Source: Tubulanus polymorphus (Eukaryota; Nemertea; Palaeonemertea; Tubulaniformes; Tubulanidae). Taken from it: a stretch of 64,000 nucleotides of DNA. Where the stretch lies: positions 14,808,485 through 14,872,484 of the forward strand of contig NC_134027.1 of NCBI RefSeq assembly GCF_964204645.1. Reading direction: 5' to 3'. Below are positions 1-11,057 of this stretch, one piece after another; position 1 is the stretch's first letter; every line of letters starts with the position of its first letter. A program made the translations under genes and the position numbers. Under the pieces are notes generated by a model that was not told where the DNA came from, did no database searches, and saw nothing but the letters and a program-made list of their open reading frames with translations.

Positions 1-300
1 TATGGGCATGGTCACCATCGGCACTGTATATAGCACGAGTGAAGGTTCACCGGAATTGGTCTGTACTCGAATGCAATTTTTTGAATACATTTTATGTTGA
101 TGATGAACTATGCGTTATGGTACTGATTTTGTATAAACGTACTTATTGACATTGAACCACGAAAAGCAATAAATTAGTCAAAACATACCTCAGAACCTTC
201 AGTGAAGGCATTTAAAAATGGCGGGTTGTCTGCATGAAGTGATCATGTGACATAATCTTGTCATATCATTCGCGACTGCTAGGTGTCAGGCCGATGAAAC
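1..300. other. Unassigned left flank
   Basis: No gene or repeat family is recognised. A 16-bp string, atgcgttatggtactg, at 110-125 recurs at 2549-2564, just right of the PLE pair, so the target locus may itself hold a short repeat. Confidence 0.4.
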
Positions 301-313
301 AATGCGTTATGGT
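301..313. repeat. Target-site duplication, left copy
   Basis: The 13-mer aatgcgttatggt occurs here and at 2548-2560, exactly outside the inverted PLE pair. This suggests the pair entered, or was formed by, one insertion event. Confidence 0.6.
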
Positions 314-380
314 GAGGAGAGAATCCCACAATGATAATAAAAAGTCCGAAAATGAAACTTCGAGATAGTAGTTTATTTCA

Positions 381-413
381 ACGTTTCGACTATATCCTAA
401 TAGTCACCTTCAG
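381..413 (-). ncRNA. Hammerhead-ribozyme-like motif, copy 1
   Basis: On the minus strand: CTGAAGG, a stem GACTAT/ATAGTC, then GAAACGT. The last base of the first box differs from copies 2 and 3 (CTGAAGA), which probably weakens this one. Confidence 0.25.
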
Positions 414-729
414 GAATAATGAGATACTACAGAAATTATGAGATATATATACAATCCAGAGACAAAGAGACTAATTCAAGTAATCAGAGATGATACAAAC
501 TAAAGGAAAATTAACGTAGAAACAGTTACACGCTAAAATAGATTAAAGGGAAGCAAACTAAGGGGTAATTACAAACAACAATAGTGAGTATAAATATAAA
601 TGAAACTTAAAGTCAGTAGTAAAAAGAAAGACAAACTAGGGGGCACTTAAATTTAAAACAAAGGTGAATACAAGTAAAGTCAAGGACGAAATTGATGAGA
701 GAACAAATAACAAATAATCAAAGGGGAAA

Positions 730-1618
730 TCAAGTGTTGAGTTTAACCAGTTTACAGAGGAATTTTGATATAAGTTTATTATGGGGTGAAAAACCATTGT
801 TAAGGTTTACAACGTTGTTCGAATTTTCAATAATTAATGCAGATTCCAAAATATGTCTTCTAGTTTTATCGCTGCAAGGGTAAATTAATTCAGCATTAGC
901 AAAATCAAAATTGTGTGAAGTCTGAAAAACATGACTAGCAACTCCGCTTTCAGGTTTAAAGTTTTTTACATCTAATTTATGCTCTTTTATGCGTTGATTA
1001 AGGTTCGGACCTGTTTCTCCTATATATACTTTGTCGCAAACTTTACAAGGTATTTTATAAATTCCACAGTTTAGGGATTCGGTTTTCGGTTTGTTATTAA
1101 TCAATATGTTACTAAGTTTATTATTGTATTTAAAGATAGTTGTGTGTTTAGTGACCGAAGAGAAACTTTAGAATTCTCGAGGAAAGGTACATACGGTACA
1201 ATGATAGGCTGTTTATCGGTAGCCAACGTAGGAGTTCTAAGGTTGTTATTTCTAAAATGCGTAGTACGAGCTTTAAGTTGAGCTTTTTTCAATAGGAAAT
1301 CGGGGTAGGCAAGTTTTTTGAGAGATTGGTTAATATGTTGAATTTCAATGGGTAGAAATGAGGGGTCGCAAATTCTCAAAGCGCGAAGAAATAATCCTTG
1401 AGCTAAACCGAGTTTAATATCCGGAGAAGTAAAAGAGAAGTAATGGAGGTAGGATTCAGCGTTGGTAGGTTTCCTATAAACCGCGAATTTCAAAAAGGAT
1501 CCACAGTTAAAAATCAAAACATCCAGAAAAGGTATTTTACTATTAGATTCCCATTCATACGCCAGAGACGGGTAAAGGGAGTTTAAATATATAAGAAAGT
1601 TATCAACATTGAAGTCAA
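730..1618 (-). pseudogene. PLE reverse transcriptase carboxy end and GIY-YIG endonuclease
   Basis: Two overlapping frames encode one former protein. 1101-1517 is the carboxy end of the RT, lacking the catalytic palm. 730-1104 carries the GIY-YIG nuclease, with the signature CGIYKIPCKVCDKVYIGETG including the CxxC pair and the following R and H residues. The break between the two frames matches a one-base loss near 1138 relative to copy 3. The nuclease part is uninterrupted to its stop at 730-732, which makes it the best-preserved nuclease domain among the PLE copies here. Confidence 0.75.
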
Positions 1619-1747
1619 AGGGAAATTCGCGGTTTATAGGAAACCTACCAACGCTGAATCCGGATTCAGCGCTTTAAGAATTTGCGACCCCTCATTTCTA
1701 CCCGATGAAATTCAACATATTAACCAATCTCTCAAAAAACTTGCCTA

Positions 1748-2105
1748 AAACTGTGGAATTTATAAAATACCTTGTAAAGTTTGCGACAAAGTATATATAG
1801 GAGAAACAGGTCCGAACCTTAATCAACGCATAAAAGAGCATAAATTAGATGTAAAAAACTTTAAACCTGAAAGCGGAGTTGCTAGTCATGTTTTTCAGAC
1901 TTCACACAATTTTGATTTTGCTAATGCTGAATTAATTTACCCTTGCAGCGATAAAACTAGAAGACATATTTTGGAATCTGCATTAATTATTGAAAATTCG
2001 AACAACGTTGTAAACATTAACAATGGTTTTTCACCCCATAATAATAAACTTATATCAAAATTCCTCTGTGAACTGGTTAAACTCAACACTTGGTTTCCCC
2101 TTTGA
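1748..2105 (+). pseudogene. PLE GIY-YIG endonuclease remnant
   Basis: The plus strand encodes the same GIY-YIG domain as copies 1 and 3, open from the conserved CGIYKIPCKVCDK to a TGA at 2103-2105. One in-frame three-base insertion lies in the asparagine-rich stretch near 2040. No reverse transcriptase frame precedes it, so it cannot make a complete PLE protein. Confidence 0.65.
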
Positions 2106-2407
2106 TTATTTGTTATTTGTTCTCTCATCAATTTCGTCTCTGACTTTGCTTGTATTCACCTTTGTTTTAATTTAAGTGCCCCCTAGTTTGTCTTTCTTTT
2201 TACTACTGACTTTAAGTTTCATTTATATTTATACTCACTATTGTTGTTTGTAATTACCCCTTAGTTTGCTTCCCTTTAATCTATTTTAGCGTGTAACTGT
2301 TTCCACGTTAATTTTCCTTTAGTTTGTATCATCTCTGATTACTTGAATTAGTCTCTTTGTCTCTGGATTGTATATATATCTCATAATTTCTGTAGTATCT
2401 CATTATT

Positions 2408-2442
2408 CCTGAAGATGACTATTAGGATATAGTCGAAACGTT
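2408..2442 (+). ncRNA. Hammerhead-ribozyme-like motif, copy 2
   Basis: CTGAAGA fits the CUGANGA box, followed by a six-pair stem GACTAT/ATAGTC and then GAAACGTT with a tiny palindromic stem III. Weak flanking pairing (TTATTC with GAAATAA) could form stem I. One extra T sits between the CUGANGA box and stem II, a deviation from the textbook core. Hammerhead motifs with minimal stem III are known from PLEs. Confidence 0.4.
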
Positions 2443-2547
2443 GAAATAAACTACTATCTCGAAGTTTCATTTTCGGACTTTTTATTAACATTGTGGGATT
2501 CTCTCCTCATCGCGTCAACACGGATATAGTGTTCTACCAATCGTGAT

Positions 2548-2560
2548 AATGCGTTATGGT
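2548..2560. repeat. Target-site duplication, right copy
   Basis: aatgcgttatggt, identical to 301-313. Confidence 0.6.
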
Positions 2561-3924
2561 ACTGGGAGACTGGCAAAAAGTGTTACATTTTTCAATTAAC
2601 TGAACATGTATAATGGTTTATTATCGCATACTGATCACTTTAGTTAATTCTTATTCACGCATTTCACCGAGAATTTTTTTTCTAATGTAGAAATACTTTT
2701 TTTTTCTTTAGAAAATCATGTTCTATAGTGGAGACAGCTACAAATTTGTATTTTCAGAATTTTTAATTGATAAACAATAGTTTATTTTCATTTTCAACAA
2801 ATCTAGATTTTTTTTTTCATTTCATTTTCCATATTTAAACTAGAAAAACGATGGAGACATGAAAACACCACATTATAGCAAAACAAGCCAAATACGAAAC
2901 GAAACACATTCCCCATTCCTCTTCCGCCAACCAAGGAATAGTAGTAGATATTGCCGCTCTCGAGAACGTCGTAAGAGAACGAAATTAAGAGGCCAAATTA
3001 AATACGGCTGCCTCTTACGACTTTAACGTCTCCAACCTGTTTATGTTTTCTTCGGAAATTGATATCCATTTGGATATGACAATGTATATAAACATTTTTG
3101 ACAATTCTTGGGAGAGTAAATGTGATTTTATTTATCTTTCTAGATTTGGCTAGCAGTGAAACCTTACATGGATAATTATTACAGTAAACAGGATTTTGAG
3201 ACTCCAGTTTTTTCGCCTACATCGTCATTTCTTGGCCAGCCACCGGCACCGAAGCGGCGCAGAATGTCCCGTGCTCAAACGGCTTCTGCAGAAAAAAAGA
3301 CATGAAATGTACAAATTATAAATAAGGTTATATAAAAATGATTTTCGTCTCATCGGCAACTAGTATTTCAATGTTATTTTTCATACTTGCTATCAAGAGT
3401 CGTATTTGACAAGTTGGACAAAATGGGCAGTGGCCCTACGGCATTGGTACGACAATTCGGAGACGCCACCCAACTTGAGTTACGAGAATTCCCCTATTTA
3501 AATATCGTTAAAATGCACGCAGTTCATGAAGGATCATTTATACAATTATAACAGAAGACAGGCACAGGTTTGTTTGGTAGAATTTGTAATTAATTGTAAT
3601 TTTTTTGTGACCTGAAAATACTAAGCAGCAAACTATTCTCGCTGGGCGTATAAGTGGAGGTCAATATTTGTGGTGGTAAAATCCGGAGTTTAAAACGGTC
3701 CATTTTACACTACCGGTATGTTTCTTAGCTTTGGTGCCCCTGCGCTGGAAGAAGTTGTAAGACTTTCATTATTCTGCCACTTTGTGATTGGTGATGAATT
3801 TCGTTTAAATATTGCTCATAATGCACATAAATTTTTCAGAATAAAATATTTTCCCTACCTACCTGTAAATTTTTGACATGGACTGTAAATCCAAAAATTT
3901 TTGGAAAAGATAAGATACAACATA
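2561..3924. other. Unassigned DNA between PLE copies, two weak exon candidates
   Basis: No transposon family is recognised. Two short plus-strand frames look protein-like. The first, 3144-3305, follows a pyrimidine tract and AG (tttatctttctag), contains an ATG at 3168 and a basic run PPAPKRRRM, and stops at 3303. The second, 3423-3551, starts at an ATG (MGSGPTALVRQF) and is open upstream. I recognise neither; they could be remnants of a host or transposon gene, or chance. Confidence 0.25.
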
Positions 3925-4030
3925 AATCACGATTGGTAGAACACTATATCCGTGTTGACGCGATGAGGAGAGAATCCCACAATGATAATAAAAAGTCCGA
4001 AAATGAAACTTCGAGATAGTAGTTTATTTC

Positions 4031-4064
4031 AACGTTTCGACTATATCCTAATAGTCATCTTCAG
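4031..4064 (-). ncRNA. Hammerhead-ribozyme-like motif, copy 3
   Basis: Minus strand, identical in its core to the plus-strand motif of copy 2: CTGAAGA, stem GACTAT/ATAGTC, GAAACGTT. Confidence 0.4.
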
Positions 4065-4316
4065 GAATAATGAGATACTACAGAAATTATGAGATATATA
4101 TATACAATCCAGAGACAAAGAGACTAATTCAAGTAATCAGAGATGATACAAACTAAAGGAAAATTAACGTAGAAACAGTTACACGCTGAAATAGATAAAG
4201 TCAGTAGTAAAAAGAAAGACAAACTAGGGGGCACTTAAATTAAAACAAAGGTGAATACAAGTTAAGTCAGAGGCGAAATTGATGAGAGAACAAATAACAA
4301 ATAATCAAAGGGGAAA

Positions 4317-5637
4317 TCAAGTGTTGAGTTTAACCAGTTTACAGAGGAATTTTGATATAAGTTTATTATGGGGTGAAAAACCATTGTTAAGGTTTACAAC
4401 GTTGTTCGAATTTTCAATAATTAATGCAGATTCCAAAATATGTCTTCTAGTTTTATCGCTGCAAGGGTAAATTAATTCAGCATTAGCAAAATCAAAATTG
4501 TGTGAAGTCTGAAAAACATGACTAGCAACTCCGCTTTCAGGTTTAAAGTTTTTTTACATCTAATTTATGCTCTTTTATGCGTTGATTAAGATTCCGACCT
4601 GTTTCTCCTATATATACTTTGTCGCAAACTTTACAAGGTATTTTATAAATTCCACAGTTTAGGGATTCGGTTTTCGGTTTGTTATTAATCAATATGTTAC
4701 TAAGTTTATTATTGTATTTAAAGATAAGTTGTTTATTTAGTGACCGAAGAGAAACTTTAGAATTCTCGAGGAAAGGTACATACGGTACAATGATAGGCTG
4801 TTTATCGGTAGCCAACGTAGGAGTTCTAAGGTTGTTATTTCTAAAATGCGTAGTACGAGCTTTAAGTAGAGCTTTTTTCAATAGGAAATCGGGGTAGGCA
4901 AGTTTTTTGAGAGATTGGTTAATATGGTGAATTTCATCGGGTAGAAATGAGGGGTCGCAAATTCTCAAAGCGCGAAGAAATAATCCTTGAGCTAAACCGA
5001 GTTTAATATCCGGAGAAGTAAAAGAGAAGTAATGGAGGTAGGATTCAGCGTTGGTAGGTTTCCTATAAACCGCGAATTTCAAAAAGGATCCACAGTTAAA
5101 AATCAAAACATCCAGAAAAGGTATTTTTCTATTAGATTCCCATTCATACGTAAAAGCCAGAGACGGGTAAAGGGAGTTTAAATATATAAGAAAGTTATCA
5201 ACATTGAAGTCAAAGGGAACCAAAGCCAGAACATCGTCAACATATCTGAGCCAGATTTTAGGGTGAATATCAGTGTAAAGAGGCAATATTTCAGATTCAA
5301 CATGTTCTAGGAATAAATTAGCTAGAATAGGACTAAGAGGATTTCCCATAGCGATACCGAATGTCTGTTCGTAAAAACAATTGTTGAATTCAAAAAAGGA
5401 ATCCGTCGTACAAATAGAGATAAGGTCGATGATACAATCCGTAGGAATGCCGAAGTTAATGTTAAGTGATGGTAATCTGCGTTTTAAGAAATCAAGAGTA
5501 GGTCCAAGAGGAACATTGGTAAAAAGGGAAGTAACATCAAATGATATAAATTTGTCGTTGCCAGGGATAATATTCTTAATACGTTCAAGTAAGTGTTGAT
5601 TATGGCGAAGGTGCGACGGAGAGAACGAACCGAGCAC
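4317..5637 (-). pseudogene. PLE reverse transcriptase plus GIY-YIG endonuclease
   Basis: The frame at 5637-4543 encodes most of a PLE RT: FDVTSLFTNVP (motif A with catalytic Asp), GIAMGNPLSPILANLFL (motif B), LRYVDDVLAL (motif C, YVDD) and IPFLDVLI, then the start of the GIY-YIG domain. A seven-T run at about 4548-4554, against six in copy 1, shifts the frame inside the nuclease; the rest runs in another frame to a TGA at 4317-4319. The N-terminal part of the RT is missing. The product would copy RNA at a nicked target in the nucleus, but this copy is dead through 5' truncation and the frameshift. Confidence 0.85.
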
Positions 5638-5732
5638 CGGAGATAACTGTTTCGCGAGAAATACAACATAAATGATGCGAGAAATCCCCCAATAAGCTCA
5701 GCCAAAACGAGAAACTTGAATAGAAGAGTAAT

Positions 5733-5938
5733 AGTAATTGGGAATTGTGGCTTTCATACCATAGGACGAGAGTACGAGACACCTCTCATCACCACTAGTA
5801 ATTTCTTTCCCTAATAAATGGGAGATAGAAAAGCATTCTTAGCAACAATAGATAACAGAATAAAACCAGCAAAAAAACAATTTGAAATAAAAAAGAAATT
5901 GAACATAAAATATTGAGAATCCGAAATGACTTATCTAA
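5733..5938. mobile_element. Polinton left-end fragment
   Basis: Starts AGTAATTGGGAATTG and continues with TIR-like sequence (ctttcatacc, gagacacctctcatcaccac) matching the left TIR of Polinton B, then T-run/TAATAAATG and the first codons of the 108-aa gene seen intact at 40345. That gene is internally deleted and stops matching at 5938. About 200 bp of internal TIR are absent. The 6-bp flank agtaat does not match the flank of the other Polinton end at 21550. Confidence 0.7.
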
Positions 5939-6983
5939 GGGTCCTGCTTAAGTACGAAACTACGAAATTACGAAATATGGAGCGAAATTAAGAAACGAAA
6001 CGAAATTACGAAATGGAAATTTTTTTGCCAGTAGTGCTAAAATACGAACCGAAATACGAAACGAAATGGTCACATTTCAAACACACGCCCATACCATGGT
6101 CAAAGCTCGTTATAACGCTACGGGACTGTAAAAATCTCGGCGGTGCATGTAAATGATCTTTTGAAAGTACCATATTCAAGAATTTATTTTCTTATACTGG
6201 AGGGTTTTAAGAACGTCTACATTAGTAGAAACTTGTAGGATGTTCTCAAAACCAAATAATGAATACGCTGCGCCATTTCCACGAAAAAAATCAGGACCAA
6301 AATAATTATACGAGAGATGTGATGATACGACTAATTCGATGACGACTTATGCGGGGTTGACTGTAGCAGAAAGGAAAGGCAAGCGCTTCACGCGACACCG
6401 AGCTCGTAACCGCGAGAGGATTATCCCGTTCTTGGACACGGGCCGACATAACTGAACCTGTCTAGCATCGATCATTTAGCTCAGAAAAAATTAATGTACA
6501 GGGTAGATTAGCGGCCGGTCGGGTCAACTTTTAAGCTCCTCAGCAGAGGTATCAATTTTTTAGCCTAAACACTGCAGGATATATTTTAAGGCACACTTCG
6601 TTCTCTAACCCGTAATTTATCAATCGCTACCTTCCAGTTGTATTTGAGCATGCGCAGATCATTCTCCCTGATGGCACCGCTAAACTCAGTCGCGGCACGG
6701 AACCCTGCCACACTAGACCGGGTGCGCATGTTTAAGCCAGCTCCACGAATCCGCTGCTATAGCGCAAAAAATTACGAAATTTTCGTTTCATATTACATTT
6801 TATACTTTAGCAGGACCCGCGAAAAAATGACCATTTCGTTTCGTAGTTTAGCATATCGTATAGTATTTCGTTTCGTACTTAAGCATTTCTTAATTTCGTT
6901 TTGCATTTCGTAATTTCGTTTCATATTTCGTAATTTCGTTGCATATTTCTTAATTTCGTAGTTTCGTACTTTAGAAGTACCCC
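5939..6983. mobile_element. MITE with long A/T-rich terminal inverted repeats
   Basis: Left end GGGTCCTGCTTAAGTACG and, in reverse complement, right end GGGTACTTCTAAAGTACG; both continue into iterated acgaaattacgaaat strings (5950-6080 and 6770-6975). Flanks TTATCTAA (5931-5938) and TTATCTCA (6984-6991) form an 8-bp duplication with one mismatch, compatible with a hAT-type element. The middle (6085-6770) shows no transposase. It probably landed at the broken edge of the Polinton fragment. Confidence 0.5.
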
Positions 6984-6989
6984 TTATCT

Positions 6990-7257
6990 CAGCAATTTGA
7001 TTGATCGAGTCGCTGACGAGAACGGACGATTGCTCTGTGATACACATATACAGTGAGTGCGCGCAACAACAGCTGCGCGTGGATAGATCGATACAGCGAG
7101 TCGCTACCGAGAACGGTTATTAACCCGTGTGCTATTACTGTAGTACAGTGATTGCGTGTCAGCTGTGCTCGGATAGATAGATGCTGTGAGGCTTGGGTGA
7201 GAACGGTTGATTGTGTGCATGTTATATACAAGGGGAAGTAATCCCCACTCATCACCA
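6990..7257. repeat. Partial Polinton TIR of copy A
   Basis: Matches 40079-40326 and the reverse complement of 56503-56750 at most positions (gagaacggacgattgctctg, acacatatacagtgag, ggggaagtaatccccactca). The outer TIR portion with the AG terminus is missing. Confidence 0.7.
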
Positions 7258-7280
7258 CAAGTAATTTTGTTTTCTTATAA

Positions 7281-9920
7281 ATGGGAGAGAGTGAACAACA
7301 CACAAAACAAATTGATGTTAATGAAAATCAATATTATTGCACATATTGTAAAAAATACGTCGATAAATCTAATAAAACACGACATGAAAAAACTGCAAAT
7401 CATATAAAAATGTTATAGATTTTGAAACACCAGAAAATTCCTATGAAAGAAAAGAACAATTAGAAAATATGAATGTGGATGAAATAAAATGTGAAGTTTG
7501 TAATGAATTTATAGTAAAAGGAATTATAAAAGACATATCAAATCACAAAAACACCATCAAAATTTGAGTAATAATGTTTTAGGAATAGATTATTTCGATG
7601 ATAAACCTCAACAAGTAAAAAAATAAACTTCAAAAACTAAATCCATTTCAAATAAACCTTACATGGAAAATGTTAGAAATTATATCGATTCACTAGAAAT
7701 AAAAGATACAATTGAAATTTTCAGAAACATTACATAGTGAAATTGGTCCCGCGGCTATTATATTTAGATTTTTTAAAGGTACAAAATAATAGAAAAAATA
7801 CTAGATTTGATAACAGATGTTGAATATCCAAAAATTAGTATCTCTGGAAAAGTAAGTTTTATAAAGTCAGAAGATGAAATGAATTATAATATTCAAACAC
7901 TCTCTGAAGAAATAATTTCAAAAACACAAATAAAAGAGAAGTTAGAAAAAATATTTAATGAATTTAAACGTCATATTGAAGAGAGATATTTTGAGGGTTC
8001 TGGTTTAACATTGAATGAAATTTTTATAGATTTAAATGTTTATATACAAAAATGAATAAAACATCAAAAAGTAAAACAATGTTAAAAGATTCAAACTTTA
8101 CAACAGAAAAGGATATTAAAGCATCAAGTTATATCAAATTACCATTTACAACAAAAGCAGTAATAAATGTTCAAAATGAAGATAATAAATGTTTTCTATG
8201 GTCAATTATTAGTTGCTTACACCCAACAGAAGATATAACGCATAGTTTTAGAATAACAGATTACCGGAAATATGAAACATTATATAAAATTGATCAATAT
8301 CCAGTAACTATAAAAATGATTCCTAAAATAGAAAAAGTTAATAATTTAAAAATAAATGTATTCGAATTAATGCAATTACCAAAGACAAAAGGTGAAAATA
8401 TTAGAGATTAAACATTAGAAGCTTTATATTTAACAGAATATTATGATGATGAAAATGCTATAGATTTGTTATATTACAAAAAAAGATGAAAATGAACATT
8501 ATATGTGGTTAAAACAAATTGATTTATTCTTTAGAACAGAAAGTGATCATCATCGTAAAATTTATCTATGTAGAAAATGTTTATCTAAATTTATGAATAC
8601 ATTATTAAAACATAAAGAATTATGTGATAATAACGATTTTTGTAAATTAATAATGCCAACAAAAAAAGATTGTAAGTTGAAATTTACTAATCATAAATTT
8701 AAAAATATTGTTCCATTCGTAATTTATGGGGATTTTGAATCGTTGAATAAAGAATTAACTGATCAAGATAGAAAAGAAATATATAACAAAAAGCAATTTT
8801 TAAAATCAATGGATAAAGGAAATGAATTAAATGAAGACATAAATCAAGACCCACCAATCATAAACACAATTTAAAAAGTTCATCAAATAGCTGCTGCTTA
8901 TGGAATTTACATGAAATCAAATTATCCCGAATTATATGAAAGTCAATATATTTCTTTTAGTGGTGAAAATGTAGTTAATGATTTTTGTAATAAAATGATT
9001 GAATTAGAAAGTGATTTTGCAGAATTATTAAACAAAAATAAAAGAAAAGTTATGACAAAAGAAGTTGAAATTGATTTTAATTATGCAACTCATTGTTGTT
9101 ATTGTGAAAAACGTTTTTATTCATTGTTAGAGATCATGATCATTTAAATTCAAAATACCGCGGAGCTGCTCATGAAGATTGTAATTTACAAGCTAAGAAA
9201 GTTAATTTCGTACCAATATTATTTCATAATTTATCAGGCTATGATACCCATCTATTTATAAAACATCTATTTATAAAACAATTATCGGGAAAATTTGGCG
9301 CAATTAATCAAGAAATAGAAGAGTATAATGCTATGAATGGCGCAAATGTAAGCAAATATGATTTTAAACTATTAGCTAAAACATCAGAAAATTATATTTC
9401 ATTTCAATTTGGTTGCATTAGATTTTTAGATTCTTATAGATTTTTAGCAAGTTCATTAGATAATTTAGCAAAAAGTTTAGTTGATAATGATTTTATAATC
9501 ACTCGACATTATTACCCAAATGAACAAGATTTTAAATTATTGAGATATAAAGCAGCAATTCCTTATTCATTTTATAAAACACGATGATTTTAATGTAACA
9601 GAATTATTAAAAGAACAATTTTATGATCAATTAAAAGAGGAGTATGTGAAAGACGAAGTTTTTAATAGAATATTGAATATATGGAATCATTTTAAGATAA
9701 AAAATCATGGTGAATTAGTAGATTTATATTTGAAATCAGATGTTATGGTATTGGCTGACATATTTGAAAAATTTAGAGAAGTTAATTTGAATCATTTTAA
9801 TGTTGATCCTTGTTATTGCTACTCTAGTCCTGGTTTAACCTGGCAATGTGGTTTAAAATATACAAATGTGGAATTAGATTTATTAAAAGAACTAAACAAG
9901 GTTTTATTATTTGAAAAATT
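7281..9920 (+). pseudogene. Polinton DNA polymerase B, amino half (copy A)
   Basis: Starts at the ATG at 7281 directly after TTTTCTTATAA. The frame is shattered by stops and small indels, but conserved blocks are readable: a CxxC/HxxxxH finger (7330-7400), the exonuclease motif YGDFESL (about 8725), the N..YD motif (about 9230) and LKSDVMVLADIF (about 9735). It stops matching PolB at about 9920, inside GAAAAATTATTTAAAACC, where the minor capsid gene takes over. The palm motifs and the intein are lost. Confidence 0.75.
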
Positions 9921-10453
9921 ATTTAAAACCAGGATTATATAATTTAGATACATTAGCCCAAGAAATTAATAAAAAAGCTCGAGCTAAATTAGGAAGTGAT
10001 TCCGGATTTAACATTAGATTTTCAAAAAGTGATAGTTCTAATGAAATAAAGATTAGGTTAGCCCATGTTGAACAATTTAAATTTACAGTAAGAAAACCTT
10101 TAGCTAAACTGTTAGGAATTAACCCAGATATTGTTACAGTAAACGCATAAGGTAGATCAAACTTAATACCTTAGACACATTTCTATATTTATTGTAATTT
10201 AATTGATTCTACAAAAACATTTGAAGCAACTAAAGAAACAATTTGTAATTCTGGTGTATTAAATATTTTACCATTAAAAAATGTTAGACAATTTGGAACA
10301 CAAATTAATTATTATTTTTCAGAATGCGGATTTAAACCTTGTATTCCACATTTTAATAATTTTAAATTAGAAATAAGAAATCATAATGGTTACTTAATTG
10401 ATTTAAATAATTTTCCCGTAGTTTATGAATTAGTTATAAGATGTAGAGAGTAA
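9921..10453 (+). pseudogene. Polinton minor capsid (penton) remnant, copy A
   Basis: Carboxy two thirds of the protein encoded at 49287-50039, starting at LKPGLYNLDTLAQEINKKAR and ending CRE-stop at 10451-10453. The frame breaks near 10150, with a further stop just after. The amino third is deleted at the junction with PolB. Confidence 0.65.
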
Positions 10454-10469
10454 TTTTTTGACTATATAA

Positions 10470-10795
10470 ATGAATATAACTGTTGGACCGAGTATATGTT
10501 TTGGATTTGATTTTAAACGTGAGAAAGAAATGAAATTTAACATTAATGATGTAATAACTCATATTAAAAATATTGTATTTACTAATGAAACAACATTTGA
10601 TTACGAAACAACAATAGATAAAGAATTGTAGAAAAGATTACTGATTTAATTAAAGAATCTTTAAGATTTTATGAATTAGATGAAGATTTTATCATTAATG
10701 ATATTAAAAAAATAATAACTGAAATATATGAAAATGAAACTAATAATATTATAAATGTTGAAATAATTATAACTAAATATTTTGAAGATAAGTGA
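10470..10795 (+). pseudogene. Small conserved Polinton protein (119-aa type), copy A
   Basis: Starts MNITVGPSICFGFDFKREKE and runs straight into the MKFNINDVITHIKNI region, so the real start lies 20 codons upstream of the methionine that follows the stop in copy B. A small deletion near 10625 shifts the frame. The start follows TAATTTTTTGACTATATAAATG. Function unknown. Confidence 0.55.
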
Positions 10796-10811
10796 TTTTT
10801 TTTCTAAATAA

Positions 10812-11018
10812 ATGGCGGATCAGAAGTGGATAATAACTGGTTCATATAATGGAGCATTATCATCAGTGGGAACTGTTGGTTATACAATGGTATTTAAAAA
10901 AATATTTAAAATGGGAAGTATTAATGTTGATAAATTTGACATCAATGATATTTTGAAATTAACATTAGCAGTAACTTTATCTAATTTAACAATTGATTAT
11001 TTGGAAAAACAAAAATAA
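10812..11018 (+). CDS. Small membrane protein (73-aa type), copy A
   Basis: A 68-aa frame, MADQKWIITGSYNGALSS..., with a central hydrophobic stretch and DILKLTLAVTLSNLTIDYL. It ends five codons earlier than the copy at 48693 because a Tyr codon reads TAA. The start follows a T8 run and CTAAATAAATG. I do not recognise the family beyond its conservation in both Polinton copies. Confidence 0.5.
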   Translation: MADQKWIITGSYNGALSSVGTVGYTMVFKKIFKMGSINVDKFDINDILKLTLAVTLSNLTIDYLEKQK

Positions 11019-11057
11019 ATTCCTCCTATATAAATGCGTAATTTTTTTACTAGATAA

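Larger units (their letters stand above)
314..1618 (-). mobile_element. Penelope-like element copy 1 (5'-truncated)
   Basis: A minus-strand PLE remnant nearly identical to the better copy at 3925-5637. It holds the 3' end of the RT gene, the GIY-YIG endonuclease and the 3' untranslated region with a ribozyme-like motif. Its 5' end abuts copy 2 head to head near 1618. PLEs are retroelements that pair a reverse transcriptase with a GIY-YIG endonuclease. Confidence 0.8.
1619..2547 (+). mobile_element. Penelope-like element copy 2 (internally deleted, inverted)
   Basis: Plus-strand PLE sequence with its 5' end against the 5' end of copy 1. Fragments of RT sequence (1620-1744) are joined out of order to the GIY-YIG domain and a full 3' end. 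The terminal 32 bp (about 2516-2547) recur inverted at 3925-3956 as the end of copy 3. Confidence 0.75.
3925..5637 (-). mobile_element. Penelope-like element copy 3 (most complete)
   Basis: A minus-strand PLE with the same 3' end as copies 1 and 2. The 3' untranslated region lacks about 60 bp that copy 1 has (junction near 4197). It is 5'-truncated near 5637, since the first RT motifs begin at once. It lies less than 100 bp from the Polinton terminus at 5733. Confidence 0.8.

Noticed and set aside
692-2131. The 63-64-aa frames antisense to the PLE endonuclease (692-883, 1937-2131, 4279-4470)
   Set aside because: They are shadows of the GIY-YIG domain on the opposite strand.
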